Source: Prosthecobacter debontii (GTDB lineage: Bacteria; Verrucomicrobiota; Verrucomicrobiia; Verrucomicrobiales; Verrucomicrobiaceae). From it: 64,000 nt of DNA. The position numbers and the translations under genes are program-made. Under the pieces are notes generated by a model that did no database searches, had not been told where the DNA came from, and was given only the letters and a program-made list of their open reading frames with translations. Shown piece by piece: positions 47,916 to 56,941 of this stretch (positions are counted from its first letter, which is position 1; the number at the start of each line of letters is the position of its first letter). Where the stretch lies: NCBI GenBank assembly GCA_945860295.1, contig CAMAQH010000002.1, positions 228,394-292,393 of the forward strand, read 5' to 3'.

Positions 47916-48283
47916 GGGTGTATTTTGGGCCGCGAGAATAGAGGCAAGCCGCCGGGATGCAAGCGGTGGTCTGGCGGCTGGGCGGCTGGGAGGATGCAAC
48001 TTTTGAATCGCAGCCAATCGCGGGATTCATGAACTGATGATCTGGCGGAAAGGTAATTCTCACTTTCACGGGGAGAGCTTAGAGACGCCGTATTCCGATT
48101 CAAAGGTGGGAAGTCCACGAGTCTTGGTGATCAAGGATTTAAAGCAGATGTAATGCACTGTGTGTCTGGCATCTTTCCAATCACGCCAGAAGCACACGTA
48201 TTTCTCCACAAGGGCCAAAGCGATGTGCCATGAAGAGTAAAACGACGAATTGACTCTCTGTCGTTAGCTTTGAATATGCTGCT
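47916..48283. other. Intergenic region without a gene (tal promoter side)
   Basis: 368 bp between divergent tal and the AT-rich orphan at 48284. Only shadow frames are open. The composition falls in GC from left to right. No tRNA or clear promoter pair was identified. Confidence 0.5.
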
Positions 48284-48799
48284 ATGAAAGCATCTTGTGT
48301 CACCATCCAGTTCATGTTGTTTTGTCTAGCATCTGTTTGCTCATCGCTGGCGCAAACCCCAGATGCTGAGCTTGGTATTTGGAGCGGCTCTGTGGTTATC
48401 AAGAAAAGCTATGCCGCGTTAGGTCACACAAAGATTTCAACTCTGATGGTTACAGGATATGTGGGAAGCCCTGGTGGGGGCCCCGACTACTTTGTTGGAT
48501 TGATAACGAATCTTGATAGCCGAGAAAATGCAAAAAACTCTAATGATCAAACTATAAGCCTCCCTGTTAGCCAGCTTACTGAAGGTGGAATCGCTGGATT
48601 TCCAGTTGGAATCGGAAACGCATACGAGACATCGGTAGTGCCAAAAACACTTCGATTTACGAAAAGAACCACAACAAACAAGATGATAAGTATAGCGTAC
48701 AAGGCCAAGGGGTTTGAAACCTTTGCGCTAGAGAGTGATGTCGTAGTGGAGATCAGCGTGAGTCTAACTTGGAGAAAAGCGCTTCCAACTAGTCCATGA
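48284..48799 (+). CDS. Secreted orphan protein, AT-rich gene
   Basis: 171 residues with an N-terminal signal (FMLFCLASVCSSLAQ). The rest is beta-rich with Gly, Thr and Ser (ISTLMVTGYVGSPGGGPDYF), which resembles verrucomicrobial PEP/beta-sandwich style proteins but matches no family I know. Codon use is markedly AT-richer than the flanking genes, suggesting recent acquisition. It starts a pair with the orphan at 48845. Confidence 0.65.
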   Translation: MKASCVTIQFMLFCLASVCSSLAQTPDAELGIWSGSVVIKKSYAALGHTKISTLMVTGYVGSPGGGPDYFVGLITNLDSRENAKNSNDQTISLPVSQLTEGGIAGFPVGIGNAYETSVVPKTLRFTKRTTTNKMISIAYKAKGFETFALESDVVVEISVSLTWRKALPTSP

Positions 48800-48844
48800 C
48801 ATTGGTCTATTGGATTTGTACATTAAGCCCCTGATTACAATAAC

Positions 48845-49507
48845 ATGAGCCTCGGCGATGAGATATTGTCCCTCGTGCCTAAATCCGAAATGCGCGATAT
48901 TTTCTGTGACTTTGCAGAAGTTGCGCTCGATTCTTCATTGGAAGAAGGGGTGATGAAAGACATTCCGGTGCTCGGCACTTTGTTCAAGTTCGGCAACGTG
49001 GCTCTTGCAATCAAGGATCGAATCTTCATCAAAAAAGTTGGCAGATTCCTGTCCGCCCTGGATAACATCCCAGCAAAAGAGATTGAGCTTTTCATGAATG
49101 ACTTGGGCGACACTAAAATCCGCCAAATGGTTGGCGAGAAGATCGTCCTTCTATTAGATCGACAAGACGACCTTGATAAGACCGAACTGCTCGGAGAGTT
49201 TTTCTTGCAGTATGTTGCTCGCAAGATCGACCGAGAGACTTTTGAAATGCTCTCGCATTCGATCAGCATGACATATCTCCCAGATATCGCTGACTTGTGG
49301 TATTTCGACGAAAACCCAGACTTCTTGGATGATGCTTTGGGTCTAGCTCTCGCAAGTAGTGGGCTGGCAGTTTTTACGGTTGATGTATTTGATTTAGAGG
49401 CGAGCGGAACGGCCAAGACGAAGAATCGATATAGGCTAAGCAATCTTGGGAATAAGCTGGCGCACATACTGAAGGAAAGAAAGGAGAGGCCTGTGCATGC
49501 ACACTGA
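48845..49507 (+). CDS. Orphan protein, AT-rich gene
   Basis: 220 residues, no signal peptide. A central hydrophobic segment (VLGTLFKFGNVALAIKDRIF) may insert in or lie along a membrane. The rest is helical with many acidic residues (EIELFMNDLGDTKIRQ). The C-terminal RYRLSNLGNKLAHILKERKE is basic. I recognise no family. It lies 45 bp after the other AT-rich orphan and may be co-transcribed. Confidence 0.7.
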   Translation: MSLGDEILSLVPKSEMRDIFCDFAEVALDSSLEEGVMKDIPVLGTLFKFGNVALAIKDRIFIKKVGRFLSALDNIPAKEIELFMNDLGDTKIRQMVGEKIVLLLDRQDDLDKTELLGEFFLQYVARKIDRETFEMLSHSISMTYLPDIADLWYFDENPDFLDDALGLALASSGLAVFTVDVFDLEASGTAKTKNRYRLSNLGNKLAHILKERKERPVHAH

Positions 49508-49684
49508 CGATTGACCTTTAAAAAAGGCGCGATCTCCATAGATGGGTAGATGGGGGGCAAGCTGCAACATCTGGTCAGACCATCACTCATCGCTCGAACC
49601 CTCCTTTGCTTCGTCAACGCGCCGCCCCAGCCCCTGCTGTGCCAGAGCTAAGTCGCAGGCGCATTCTGAGCGTCCTCTACATTC

Positions 49685-50368
49685 ATGGTCACGAAATCTC
49701 TCCATTACCGCATCCCAGCCAATGAACCGCGCTTTGCTGATTCCCATTGGTTCGAGACGTTCGTCGGTAGCTTCGTCGTTCCACTAGTGGCGACCGGGCA
49801 CATTCAGTCTTACTGGTTTTCGCACTACGAGGACGGGCAGCACGGCAAGCACGCTCGTTTTCGCATCCGCACCGAGAATCCCGCTGCAATTCAAGCGAAG
49901 GAAGCAGAACTCGCCGCCGACCTGAACCTTCACGACCTTGCCGACGAACCCAACTACGACGGCGGCGAGATTCGCAACGAGGTTCGATTTCTTGGCACCA
50001 ACCAAAGACAAGCTGACTGTGACGCTCGCTACGAACTGATTTGGGATTTTCTCCATGCGTCGTCGAAGCTCCTTGTCGATTGCCTGTCCCATGAGGACGC
50101 AGACAAGCGATGGCACATTGAGCACAACCCAGATTACGGTAACTGCACCGCTGGCAACACTGTTGAGTCATTCCACCACCTTTTCTGCAATCTTACCGGG
50201 CTGGAGCCTCTGGTCTATGAGACGAACATTCCCGGACAGAGGCGTTTGATGTCCCCGATGTATTATAACTGCTATTACGAGGCGGTTCACAGAGCATCAG
50301 GGTCTCCACACCCCATGACCATCGCGGACATTCCGCCGCCTGTTGGCAAACAGAAGGTTCAGTTTTGA
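49685..50368 (+). CDS. Protein resembling the C-terminal domain of thiopeptide/lanthipeptide dehydratases
   Basis: 227 residues. IQSYWFSHYEDGQHGKHARF and RIRTENPAAI recall the LanB-type or thiopeptide-type bacteriocin biosynthesis C-terminal domain (W...RY.D....H.R.R), which eliminates glutamate from activated Ser/Thr. The similarity is short, and no precursor peptide or cyclase gene is adjacent, so I treat it as a tentative family hint. ATG 49685 has no clear Shine-Dalgarno. Confidence 0.55.
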   Translation: MVTKSLHYRIPANEPRFADSHWFETFVGSFVVPLVATGHIQSYWFSHYEDGQHGKHARFRIRTENPAAIQAKEAELAADLNLHDLADEPNYDGGEIRNEVRFLGTNQRQADCDARYELIWDFLHASSKLLVDCLSHEDADKRWHIEHNPDYGNCTAGNTVESFHHLFCNLTGLEPLVYETNIPGQRRLMSPMYYNCYYEAVHRASGSPHPMTIADIPPPVGKQKVQF

Positions 50369-50519
50369 ACGTCTTTTCTGAACTCGACCGAATGCCCGAG
50401 GAAGCGGGGGAGGAGGGGAGCGTGTGAAGAGGGGACGCAGAGACAGGAGTATGAAGGTAGAGAGATGACATCTTTTTAGATGACGCTTCGTTTTGGATAG
50501 CCCAAACTGACGCTCCTTT

Positions 50520-51962
50520 ATGATAAACAACCCAACTCGCCGCTCTTTCCTGCGCCATACGGCACTGGCCACCACTGCTCTGTCTGCCTCCCGTGTGCTG
50601 GGGGCGAATGATAAGATACGAATCGCGAGCATCGGGCTGGGTGGTCAGGGATCTGGCAATGCGAGCCGGATGGCGAAGGTGCCGGGTGTGGAGATCGCCT
50701 ACCTATGTGATGCTGATACGGTGGCGCTGGACCGAGCGAAGAAGGTTTACCCAAATGCGAAGACGACGCAGGATCTGCGCAAGGTGATGGAGGACCCGAC
50801 GATCGATGCGGTAGTGGTCTCGACGGGTAATCATTGGCATGTGCTGGCCTCGATCTGGGCGATCCAGGCGGGGAAAGATGTGTATGTGGAGAAGCCTGTG
50901 TCGCACAATATCTGGGAAGGTCGCCAACTGGTGAAGGCGGCGCGGAAGCACAACCGGATCGTGCAGGGCGGCACGCAGCAGCGCAGTGATCCTTTTCACC
51001 TGGAACTGAAGGCTTATCTGGACTCGGGAGCGCTGGGTAAGATCAAGTATGTGCGCTGCAATCACTACGGGATGCGGGCGACGATCGGTAAACGCAAGAC
51101 ACCGATCACGCCACCGACGACGGTGGATTACAATCTGTGGTTAGGCCCGGCGCAGGACATCCCGATCCTGCGGGAGAAGTTCCACTATGACTGGCACTGG
51201 AACTGGAACACGGGGAACGGTGAGTTGGGGAACTGGGGGCCGCACATCCTGGATGATCTGCGCAATGTGGTCTTCCGCGATAAGATCGCGCTGCCGAAGC
51301 GTGTGCTCGCTGGTGGGGGCCGCTTTGGCTGGAATGATGCAGGCGAGACGCCAAACACGCACTTCATGTATATCGACACAGGGGATGTGCCGGTGGTGAT
51401 GGACGTGCATAATTTGCCACGGAAGAAGGGCATGAAAGCGGGAGATGTGTATCGCCGACGCCGGACGAGCGCTTTCATGGTGATCGAATGTGAAGGTGGT
51501 TACTATGAAGGAGGCCGCGGTGGTGGCTCGGCGCATGATGCGTCGGGGAAGGTGATTCAGAAATTCAAGGGCGATGGCGGGGGGAAACACGCGGCAAATT
51601 TTATCGCCGCAGTGCGCAGCCGGAAGAGTGAGGAGCTGAATGGTGAGATCGAGAAGATCCATTATTCCAGTGCCTGGTGCCATTTGGGGAACATGTCATG
51701 GAGACTGGGCCAGGGTGGCGATTACGATCAGGCAAAGGCTCAGCTCAAAGACTTCCAGCCGTGGCAGGAAATGATCGAGGATCTGCCGGCGCACTTGCTG
51801 GCGAATGAGATCACTTTGAAAGCAGGTGACCTGCGTGTGGGCACGATGCTGGAGATCGATGCTGAGAAGGAAACGCTGATCGGGCCGACGGCGACGCCTG
51901 AGGCGCTGGCGCTGCTGAAGCGGGAGTATCGTGCAGGCTTCGAGGTGCCAGAGATGGTGTGA
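50520..51962 (+). CDS. Tat-exported Gfo/Idh/MocA family oxidoreductase
   Basis: 480 residues. The Tat signal is PTRRSFLRHTALATTALSA. The Rossmann fold starts at KIRIASIGLGGQGSGNASRM; YVEKPVSHNI is the catalytic motif. FHYDWHWNWNTGNGELGNWG parallels the copy at 3713, so the two are paralogues with about the same architecture. Family members act on sugars or inositols with NAD(P) after export through the Tat pathway. The gene starts a forward group with the FmdB-like gene 78 bp later. Confidence 0.9.
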   Translation: MINNPTRRSFLRHTALATTALSASRVLGANDKIRIASIGLGGQGSGNASRMAKVPGVEIAYLCDADTVALDRAKKVYPNAKTTQDLRKVMEDPTIDAVVVSTGNHWHVLASIWAIQAGKDVYVEKPVSHNIWEGRQLVKAARKHNRIVQGGTQQRSDPFHLELKAYLDSGALGKIKYVRCNHYGMRATIGKRKTPITPPTTVDYNLWLGPAQDIPILREKFHYDWHWNWNTGNGELGNWGPHILDDLRNVVFRDKIALPKRVLAGGGRFGWNDAGETPNTHFMYIDTGDVPVVMDVHNLPRKKGMKAGDVYRRRRTSAFMVIECEGGYYEGGRGGGSAHDASGKVIQKFKGDGGGKHAANFIAAVRSRKSEELNGEIEKIHYSSAWCHLGNMSWRLGQGGDYDQAKAQLKDFQPWQEMIEDLPAHLLANEITLKAGDLRVGTMLEIDAEKETLIGPTATPEALALLKREYRAGFEVPEMV

Positions 51963-52040
51963 GGAGTTGAGAATCCTTTTGCACAGGGGCGGCGCAGCCC
52001 GCATAGCTCCCGCCCCACTTTTACCCGAACGGATCAAACC

Positions 52041-52355
52041 ATGCCTACCTACGATTACGAATGCCAGAGCTGCGGACACAAGTTCGAGACGCGCCAGTCC
52101 ATGAAGGACCCGCATCTGACGGACTGTCCGCAAGAAAGCTGCCCTGGGCCGATCAAGCGCCTCATCGGACTCGGTGCGGGGCTGATCTTCAAAGGCAGTG
52201 GTTTCTACATCACGGATTATCGCAGTGACAACTACAAGGCCGGAGCCAAGAAGGACTCGGATTCTGGATCAGCAAGCACAAGCACTGTGGCGAGTCCGCC
52301 TGCCAGCACCCCGGCTCCAACACCAGCGAAGCCGGCCTCTCCACCTGCACCGTAA
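52041..52355 (+). CDS. FmdB-family zinc-ribbon regulatory-like protein
   Basis: 104 residues. The N-terminus MPTYDYECQSCGHKFETRQS and the later CPQESCPG provide four cysteines for a zinc ribbon, as in FmdB/CxxC_CxxC_SSSS regulatory proteins. LGAGLIFKGSGFYITDYR is the conserved second block. The tail is Ser/Thr/Pro/Ala-rich and disordered. Family function is poorly defined; some members act as transcriptional regulators. Confidence 0.85.
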   Translation: MPTYDYECQSCGHKFETRQSMKDPHLTDCPQESCPGPIKRLIGLGAGLIFKGSGFYITDYRSDNYKAGAKKDSDSGSASTSTVASPPASTPAPTPAKPASPPAP

Positions 52356-52412
52356 CTCGTGTGCGCTTAGCACTTGCCGCCCTGCCTGTCTGGGGTGCAT
52401 GATCGGCGGCCT

Positions 52413-52979
52413 GTGAAATTCCTCTTCCATCTTCTGCTGCTCATCGCATTGAGTGCATTGACCGGTGCTGCCTGGGTGGCGCATCGCTCAGTGGTGGTGC
52501 TCACTGAAACCGCGGTTAAAGAGGGCGGCAAGTATCGCGATCTGGTGGATGACCTGAAGCAGACGGCGATCAAAGGATCTGGCGTGATCGAGATCAGTGA
52601 GGCTGAGCTGAACCGACATTTGGCAAAGGTGCTCGCGGCAAAAATGCAGGGTCCGTTGAGCCGTTGGGTGCGTTTTGAAAGTTTATCCATGGAGCTTGGG
52701 GCCGATGTGGCGCACGCGACACTGACATGGGATATCTCAGGACACCGCAGCACGGCGACTGTGGACCTGAATGTGAAGCGTATGGAAAAGATCTTTCGAG
52801 TCGAGGTCGTGGGTGGTGCCTATGGTCATCTCAAGGTGTCGCGCGGCTTGTTGCGGCCACTTTCTCCAGCCTTACGCAGCCTGAGTGAGGTGCTGCAGGA
52901 AGAGATCCAGGCGCTTTTTCAAATGAACCAAGTGCGAGTGGCTGTAGATAAACTGGTGCTCGACACACGCTTTCCGTAA
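52413..52979 (+). CDS. Single-pass membrane protein, unknown function
   Basis: 188 residues from GTG 52413 with an N-terminal hydrophobic segment (FLFHLLLLIALSALTGAAWV). The remainder is a beta-rich, outward-facing domain (GVIEISEAELNRHLAKVL, TATVDLNVKRMEKIFRV). No family is recognised. A TTG at 52374 would extend the frame by 13 residues, but GTG 52413 begins directly at the membrane anchor. The next gene starts 20 bp downstream. Confidence 0.6.
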   Translation: MKFLFHLLLLIALSALTGAAWVAHRSVVVLTETAVKEGGKYRDLVDDLKQTAIKGSGVIEISEAELNRHLAKVLAAKMQGPLSRWVRFESLSMELGADVAHATLTWDISGHRSTATVDLNVKRMEKIFRVEVVGGAYGHLKVSRGLLRPLSPALRSLSEVLQEEIQALFQMNQVRVAVDKLVLDTRFP

Positions 52980-52999
52980 TTCGCAAAACACTGTTCGCC

Positions 53000-55801
53000 A
53001 TGTCAAGTCACGCCTCCTTCGTTTTCTTCCTGGTTCTGCTCGGTCTCTGCCAGCTTAACGCGCAACAAACTCCTACTGCTAATCAAGCTTTGCGTGAAGC
53101 TGCTGCCGCCATTGAGGCACCTGCTGCACCCAATTCTGGGGGCACAGTCGCACCTGTTGCTCCACCGTTACCCGGACAATTAAAGGCAGAGCCCGCCGTC
53201 GCTCCAAGTCGTATTCCTGACCTGCCCACTCCAGAAACCACAGTGGTGCCAAGCACGGTCCTAAATAAGAATAAGGTCGTTTCCTCCACAAGTAGCAGCG
53301 GCCAGTTCATCGTTCATGGCAATGACTTGTCTCTGCGCAGCGCCTTTTCATCCCGATGCGAGGAGATCAGCACTGAACTGCGTAACCTTTTGCATGATCG
53401 CGATCCCTGGATGCTGCCGATCGTCGTGCTGCTAAACTCCGGCGATGCTGCAAAAAAGGCGGATAAGGCTGCAAGCATGGAGGTTTCCCAAATCACCCAT
53501 GGTGGATTTCATCTACAGGTGAACGTGAATTTACGAGCGGATTTGCGACCCACCGATGTGCGTGCGGAGATTATCCGAGTTCTTTTAGCTGAGCGTATTT
53601 TGCGCAACCAAAAGGAGCTAACCAGCAAGCGCGCCATGCTCCTCCCTGACTGGCTTTTTACAGGGATCCTCGAGGCCCTGGACTATCGCAAACGAACTCG
53701 TCCGAGCGCGCTTTTCGCCGCCATCTTTAAGTCAGGTAAAATTTATGGGATCGAAGAAATCATTGAGGCTTCACCAGTGCAAATGGATGGTCTTTCGAAG
53801 ACCATTTACCAAACCTCCTGTTGCGCCTTGGTGCTGGCGCTTCTTGACCAACCTGAGAGCGGCAAACGCCTGAATAATTTTCTCGCGAGCCTCTCCAGCG
53901 ATCCACGTCCTGAGCGCAAACTGCTCAACCTCTCCTTCCCAAACTTTGCCACCACGCCTGCGAGTCTGAACAAGTGGTGGTCCTTGCAGCTCGCCAGTCT
54001 TTCCGCTCCAAGTGCTTCCGAACTACTCAGCGCTGCTGACACGCTAAAGGCACTCGAAGAGGCCCTGACACTCCGCTATCAAGCCAAACAGAGCGATATT
54101 CCAAAACCGCGTGCAGTGATCGCCAACGTGACCCAGAAGCCAATCGTCGAGGATGAAAACAAACCGCGTTCCACCCTAGTCGTGAACAAGGTGCCTACAC
54201 CCGCTGAGACCGATGCCGCTGAACCCACGGAGGAAAAAAAGAGATCCCTGTTCAGTCGCCTCAATCCATTTGGGCGGAGAAAAGCCAGCAATGATGAAGT
54301 CATCTCGGCAGCCCTCGAAGCAGCAGCTCAGGATGAAGCCAAGGAAATCGTGGCGAAAAATCAGATGGATTCATCAGAGGCTTCAACAAAACCCCAAGAA
54401 GTAAAAGTAGCAGCTACCAATACCGAGAGGCGAAAAACCGCGTCAGGTAAGCGCGAGCCTTTATTGAATCGTTGGTTTGGTGAGGATGCAAAACCTAGCG
54501 CGGCAGAGAAGCCCACACCGAAAGAGGGAAGCACTACCTCTGAGACGGCAGGAAAAGTTCCCGCAGAAGAAAAACAGATCGAGAAAAGGCCATCAATGCT
54601 CAACCCATTGAATTGGTTCAGGAAATCTCAAGACAAGGATGCGAGCAAGCCGAAATCAACATCGGAGGAATCCCCAGCCACAGCGCCTCCTGTGACATCT
54701 AATCCTCAAACAACCACGGCTACATTTCGCGACTGGTTGGAACCGTCAACCCCCCCCCTTTTTGCCTTTGCTTATCAAGAAACGGTAGTTGAAGAGCCTG
54801 TGAAGGAGAAGAAAGGTTTTCGGGGACTGTTTGGCGGAAAGAAAAAAACCGGAGAAAAAAAACCTGCTTTGGAGGAACCAGTCAAAGACGAGGAGAAGAA
54901 CGAAGAGAAACCTAAACCGCAACCCATGGCCAAAGGGGAATCCAAGGCCCTAATCTCTTTGCCAAGAGACGAAGAAAAACCGAAACTTGAATCCCAAGTA
55001 GAAACTAGAGCTAAGGCATCTGCGAGAGCCTCGAAAATAGAGAATAAAGAGACCCAACCAAATCAAGAAGGGGATAGCAAAGCTGTGCCTGAGACTGGAC
55101 CCCCCATGCCTCCTGAGGCTGTGCCTGCTACCAGCAAGCCAAAGCGTGAGCCATTTCGCCTCCGATCCCTTTTTGGCTCGAGCAAGAAGAGCGATGATAT
55201 CAAAAGCGAGGCCGAGAAAGCCATAGAGCCCGCAGTTATTCCATCGGCAGAAGCCCCGCCGCTCATGACTCAAGAGCAAATACCGACAGCTAATCCTGAG
55301 TTAGTGAAGGTAGATGAAGCAAAAGTGGTAAAATCCAAGAAGCAAAAAGCTAAACTCCAGCCAGCACTGCCTAATGAGCCACTCTTGGCCGCTACAATCT
55401 CCATCGATGACTATGTAGCTATTATGAAGCGCAAGGACCGAAAAGAAATTCTACAACGCAATTTATTGTCCCTTAATGCCTTGCAACAGCGTTGCGCCGT
55501 GCTTTTTCGCCCTGTTGTTGCAGAGTATACCCTCCTCATCATCGAGTTGAGCGATGGAAAAGAGAAGAATGTGGAAGAGCGCCTGAAAAAATTACGCATG
55601 CGGAGCCAAGAGGCGCTTGCTCAAAGCAAGGCTGTTAGAGATTTCCTCGATTTAAATGAGGCAAATTCATCATCGGCCATGTCAGGCCTTTTCGAGGACT
55701 TCATCAATCTTCCCGAAACCATCGAAAAGGAACTGCCCCAGCGCACGGACCCGATCTCAAAATACTTAGACGCACTAGACCGCGAGTTTTCCAAACCGTG
55801 A
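53000..55801 (+). CDS. Secreted 933-residue protein with five basic LFG-type repeats
   Basis: A signal peptide (FVFFLVLLGLCQLNAQQ) is followed by an Ala/Pro-rich linker and a structured region at about residues 100-370 that has a peptidase-associated look (LLPDWLFTGILEALDYRKR) but no HExxH. From about 400 to 730 the chain is disordered (Lys, Glu, Pro, Ser) and contains five short basic-aromatic motifs near residues 415, 488, 530, 605 and 716 (RSLFSRLNPFGRRKAS, PLLNRWFGEDAK, MLNPLNWFRKSQ, GFRGLFGGKKK, FRLRSLFGSSKKS). A helical C-terminal domain ends the protein. I do not recognise the family. The motifs could be docking or membrane-binding sites. Confidence 0.75.
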   Translation: MSSHASFVFFLVLLGLCQLNAQQTPTANQALREAAAAIEAPAAPNSGGTVAPVAPPLPGQLKAEPAVAPSRIPDLPTPETTVVPSTVLNKNKVVSSTSSSGQFIVHGNDLSLRSAFSSRCEEISTELRNLLHDRDPWMLPIVVLLNSGDAAKKADKAASMEVSQITHGGFHLQVNVNLRADLRPTDVRAEIIRVLLAERILRNQKELTSKRAMLLPDWLFTGILEALDYRKRTRPSALFAAIFKSGKIYGIEEIIEASPVQMDGLSKTIYQTSCCALVLALLDQPESGKRLNNFLASLSSDPRPERKLLNLSFPNFATTPASLNKWWSLQLASLSAPSASELLSAADTLKALEEALTLRYQAKQSDIPKPRAVIANVTQKPIVEDENKPRSTLVVNKVPTPAETDAAEPTEEKKRSLFSRLNPFGRRKASNDEVISAALEAAAQDEAKEIVAKNQMDSSEASTKPQEVKVAATNTERRKTASGKREPLLNRWFGEDAKPSAAEKPTPKEGSTTSETAGKVPAEEKQIEKRPSMLNPLNWFRKSQDKDASKPKSTSEESPATAPPVTSNPQTTTATFRDWLEPSTPPLFAFAYQETVVEEPVKEKKGFRGLFGGKKKTGEKKPALEEPVKDEEKNEEKPKPQPMAKGESKALISLPRDEEKPKLESQVETRAKASARASKIENKETQPNQEGDSKAVPETGPPMPPEAVPATSKPKREPFRLRSLFGSSKKSDDIKSEAEKAIEPAVIPSAEAPPLMTQEQIPTANPELVKVDEAKVVKSKKQKAKLQPALPNEPLLAATISIDDYVAIMKRKDRKEILQRNLLSLNALQQRCAVLFRPVVAEYTLLIIELSDGKEKNVEERLKKLRMRSQEALAQSKAVRDFLDLNEANSSSAMSGLFEDFINLPETIEKELPQRTDPISKYLDALDREFSKP

Positions 55802-55877
55802 GATGATCGAATGGGAGCAAGAATTAAGTGCGGCTTTGTGAAATATTAACAGGTCAATAATTTTTCAGAAAAGAAGC

Positions 55878-55905
55878 TTGGCAACGGCACGAGGAATGCT
55901 TTAAT
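55878..55905 (+). promoter_or_regulatory. Putative sigma70-like promoter of the outer-membrane protein gene
   Basis: TTGGCA (55878-55883) and TTTAAT (55900-55905) are separated by 16 nt, 69 nt before the ATG at 55974. The pair is a reasonable match to a housekeeping promoter, although spacing is 1 nt short. Confidence 0.4.
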
Positions 55906-55973
55906 GTTCAAATAAGGTGGACGATCTCCCGGATCAACCTCCCTCAACATCAACACACCAAAAAATCGACCAT

Positions 55974-56834
55974 ATGAAACTGAAAAGCATGACCTCCGTC
56001 ATCACGAAGTCAGCATTGGTTCTTGCCGCTTGCGCGAGCCTGAACTCATTCGCTGGCACCTCTGCACCTAGCGGCAAAGCTGTCCTCCCACCAGTAGTGG
56101 AAGACGGCGCGCTGTTTGACACCATTGGAGCCACACTCGAAGTGGGCTACGACTCCCGTTACTATTTCCGCGGCCTCTGGTTCGCTGACAACACCACATG
56201 GTCTGGCCTGAGCCTGAGCGTTCCTCTCACAGAGCAACTCTCCCTCGGCTTCGGAGCTCTCTACACAAGCACGGTTGACACTCCTGCTGCTGGAGCAAAC
56301 GACTTCGATTATTCCGAACTCGATCTCTCCACATCCCTCACCTACGACGCTGGTTTTGCAAAACTTGGTCTCGTTTACACGCATTATGAATTCTTTGATG
56401 GATTCTCCGGAAGCAACGCAGGCGTTCGTAGAGCAGGCGGTGAGTTGAACGTTGGTGGCGTTGAAGAAGTCGGTGCAACCATCGCTACTTCCGTCGGTCC
56501 AGTGAACCTCTATGGTGGTTTCTACTATGACTTCACCATCGGTGCTTCCTATGCTGAAATCGGTGCAGACGCTCCAATCGCTATCAATTCCTGGTTGAGC
56601 CTCGTGCCAGCCGTGAAAATGGGCTATGGCTTCACCAACTACTACACAGTTCTTGGCACCCAACAGAGCGGCTTGACCCACGTCATCCCATCTCTCTCAG
56701 CTCCAATCAAGCTGACCAAGAGCGCTACTCTGACGCCTTATGTTGCTTACAACATCTCGCTCGACACACGCCACACGAACAACACTCAAGACAGTGAGTT
56801 CTTCGGCGGTGTGAAGCTCGGCGTGACATTCTAA
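55974..56834 (+). CDS. Outer-membrane beta-barrel protein
   Basis: 286 residues with a signal sequence (SALVLAACASLNSFAG). The mature part alternates polar and hydrophobic residues in strand-like fashion (ATLEVGYDSRYYFRGLWF, LSLGFGALYTSTVDTP, LGLVYTHYEFFDG) and ends in FFGGVKLGVTF, with the C-terminal Phe typical of BAM substrates. This is a porin-like or TP0733/TtgV-style barrel of unknown substrate. ATG 55989 is an alternative start. It is followed by a strong terminator. Confidence 0.82.
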   Translation: MKLKSMTSVITKSALVLAACASLNSFAGTSAPSGKAVLPPVVEDGALFDTIGATLEVGYDSRYYFRGLWFADNTTWSGLSLSVPLTEQLSLGFGALYTSTVDTPAAGANDFDYSELDLSTSLTYDAGFAKLGLVYTHYEFFDGFSGSNAGVRRAGGELNVGGVEEVGATIATSVGPVNLYGGFYYDFTIGASYAEIGADAPIAINSWLSLVPAVKMGYGFTNYYTVLGTQQSGLTHVIPSLSAPIKLTKSATLTPYVAYNISLDTRHTNNTQDSEFFGGVKLGVTF

Positions 56835-56866
56835 TTCGTCGGGGTCTCAATTGACTCCTTCATTTC

Positions 56867-56903
56867 TAACTCCCGATCAGTATTCCTGGTCGGGAGTTTT
56901 TGT
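56867..56903 (+). terminator. Rho-independent terminator after the outer-membrane protein gene
   Basis: ACTCCCGATCAG pairs with CTGGTCGGGAGT, with one G-T position, followed by TTTTTG. The position, 33 bp after the barrel gene, fits a terminator and argues against the annotated IlvD-type gene starting before 56942. Confidence 0.85.
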
Positions 56904-56941
56904 TTGGTGATGACACTGTCACCGCTAGAGTTACCCATATT

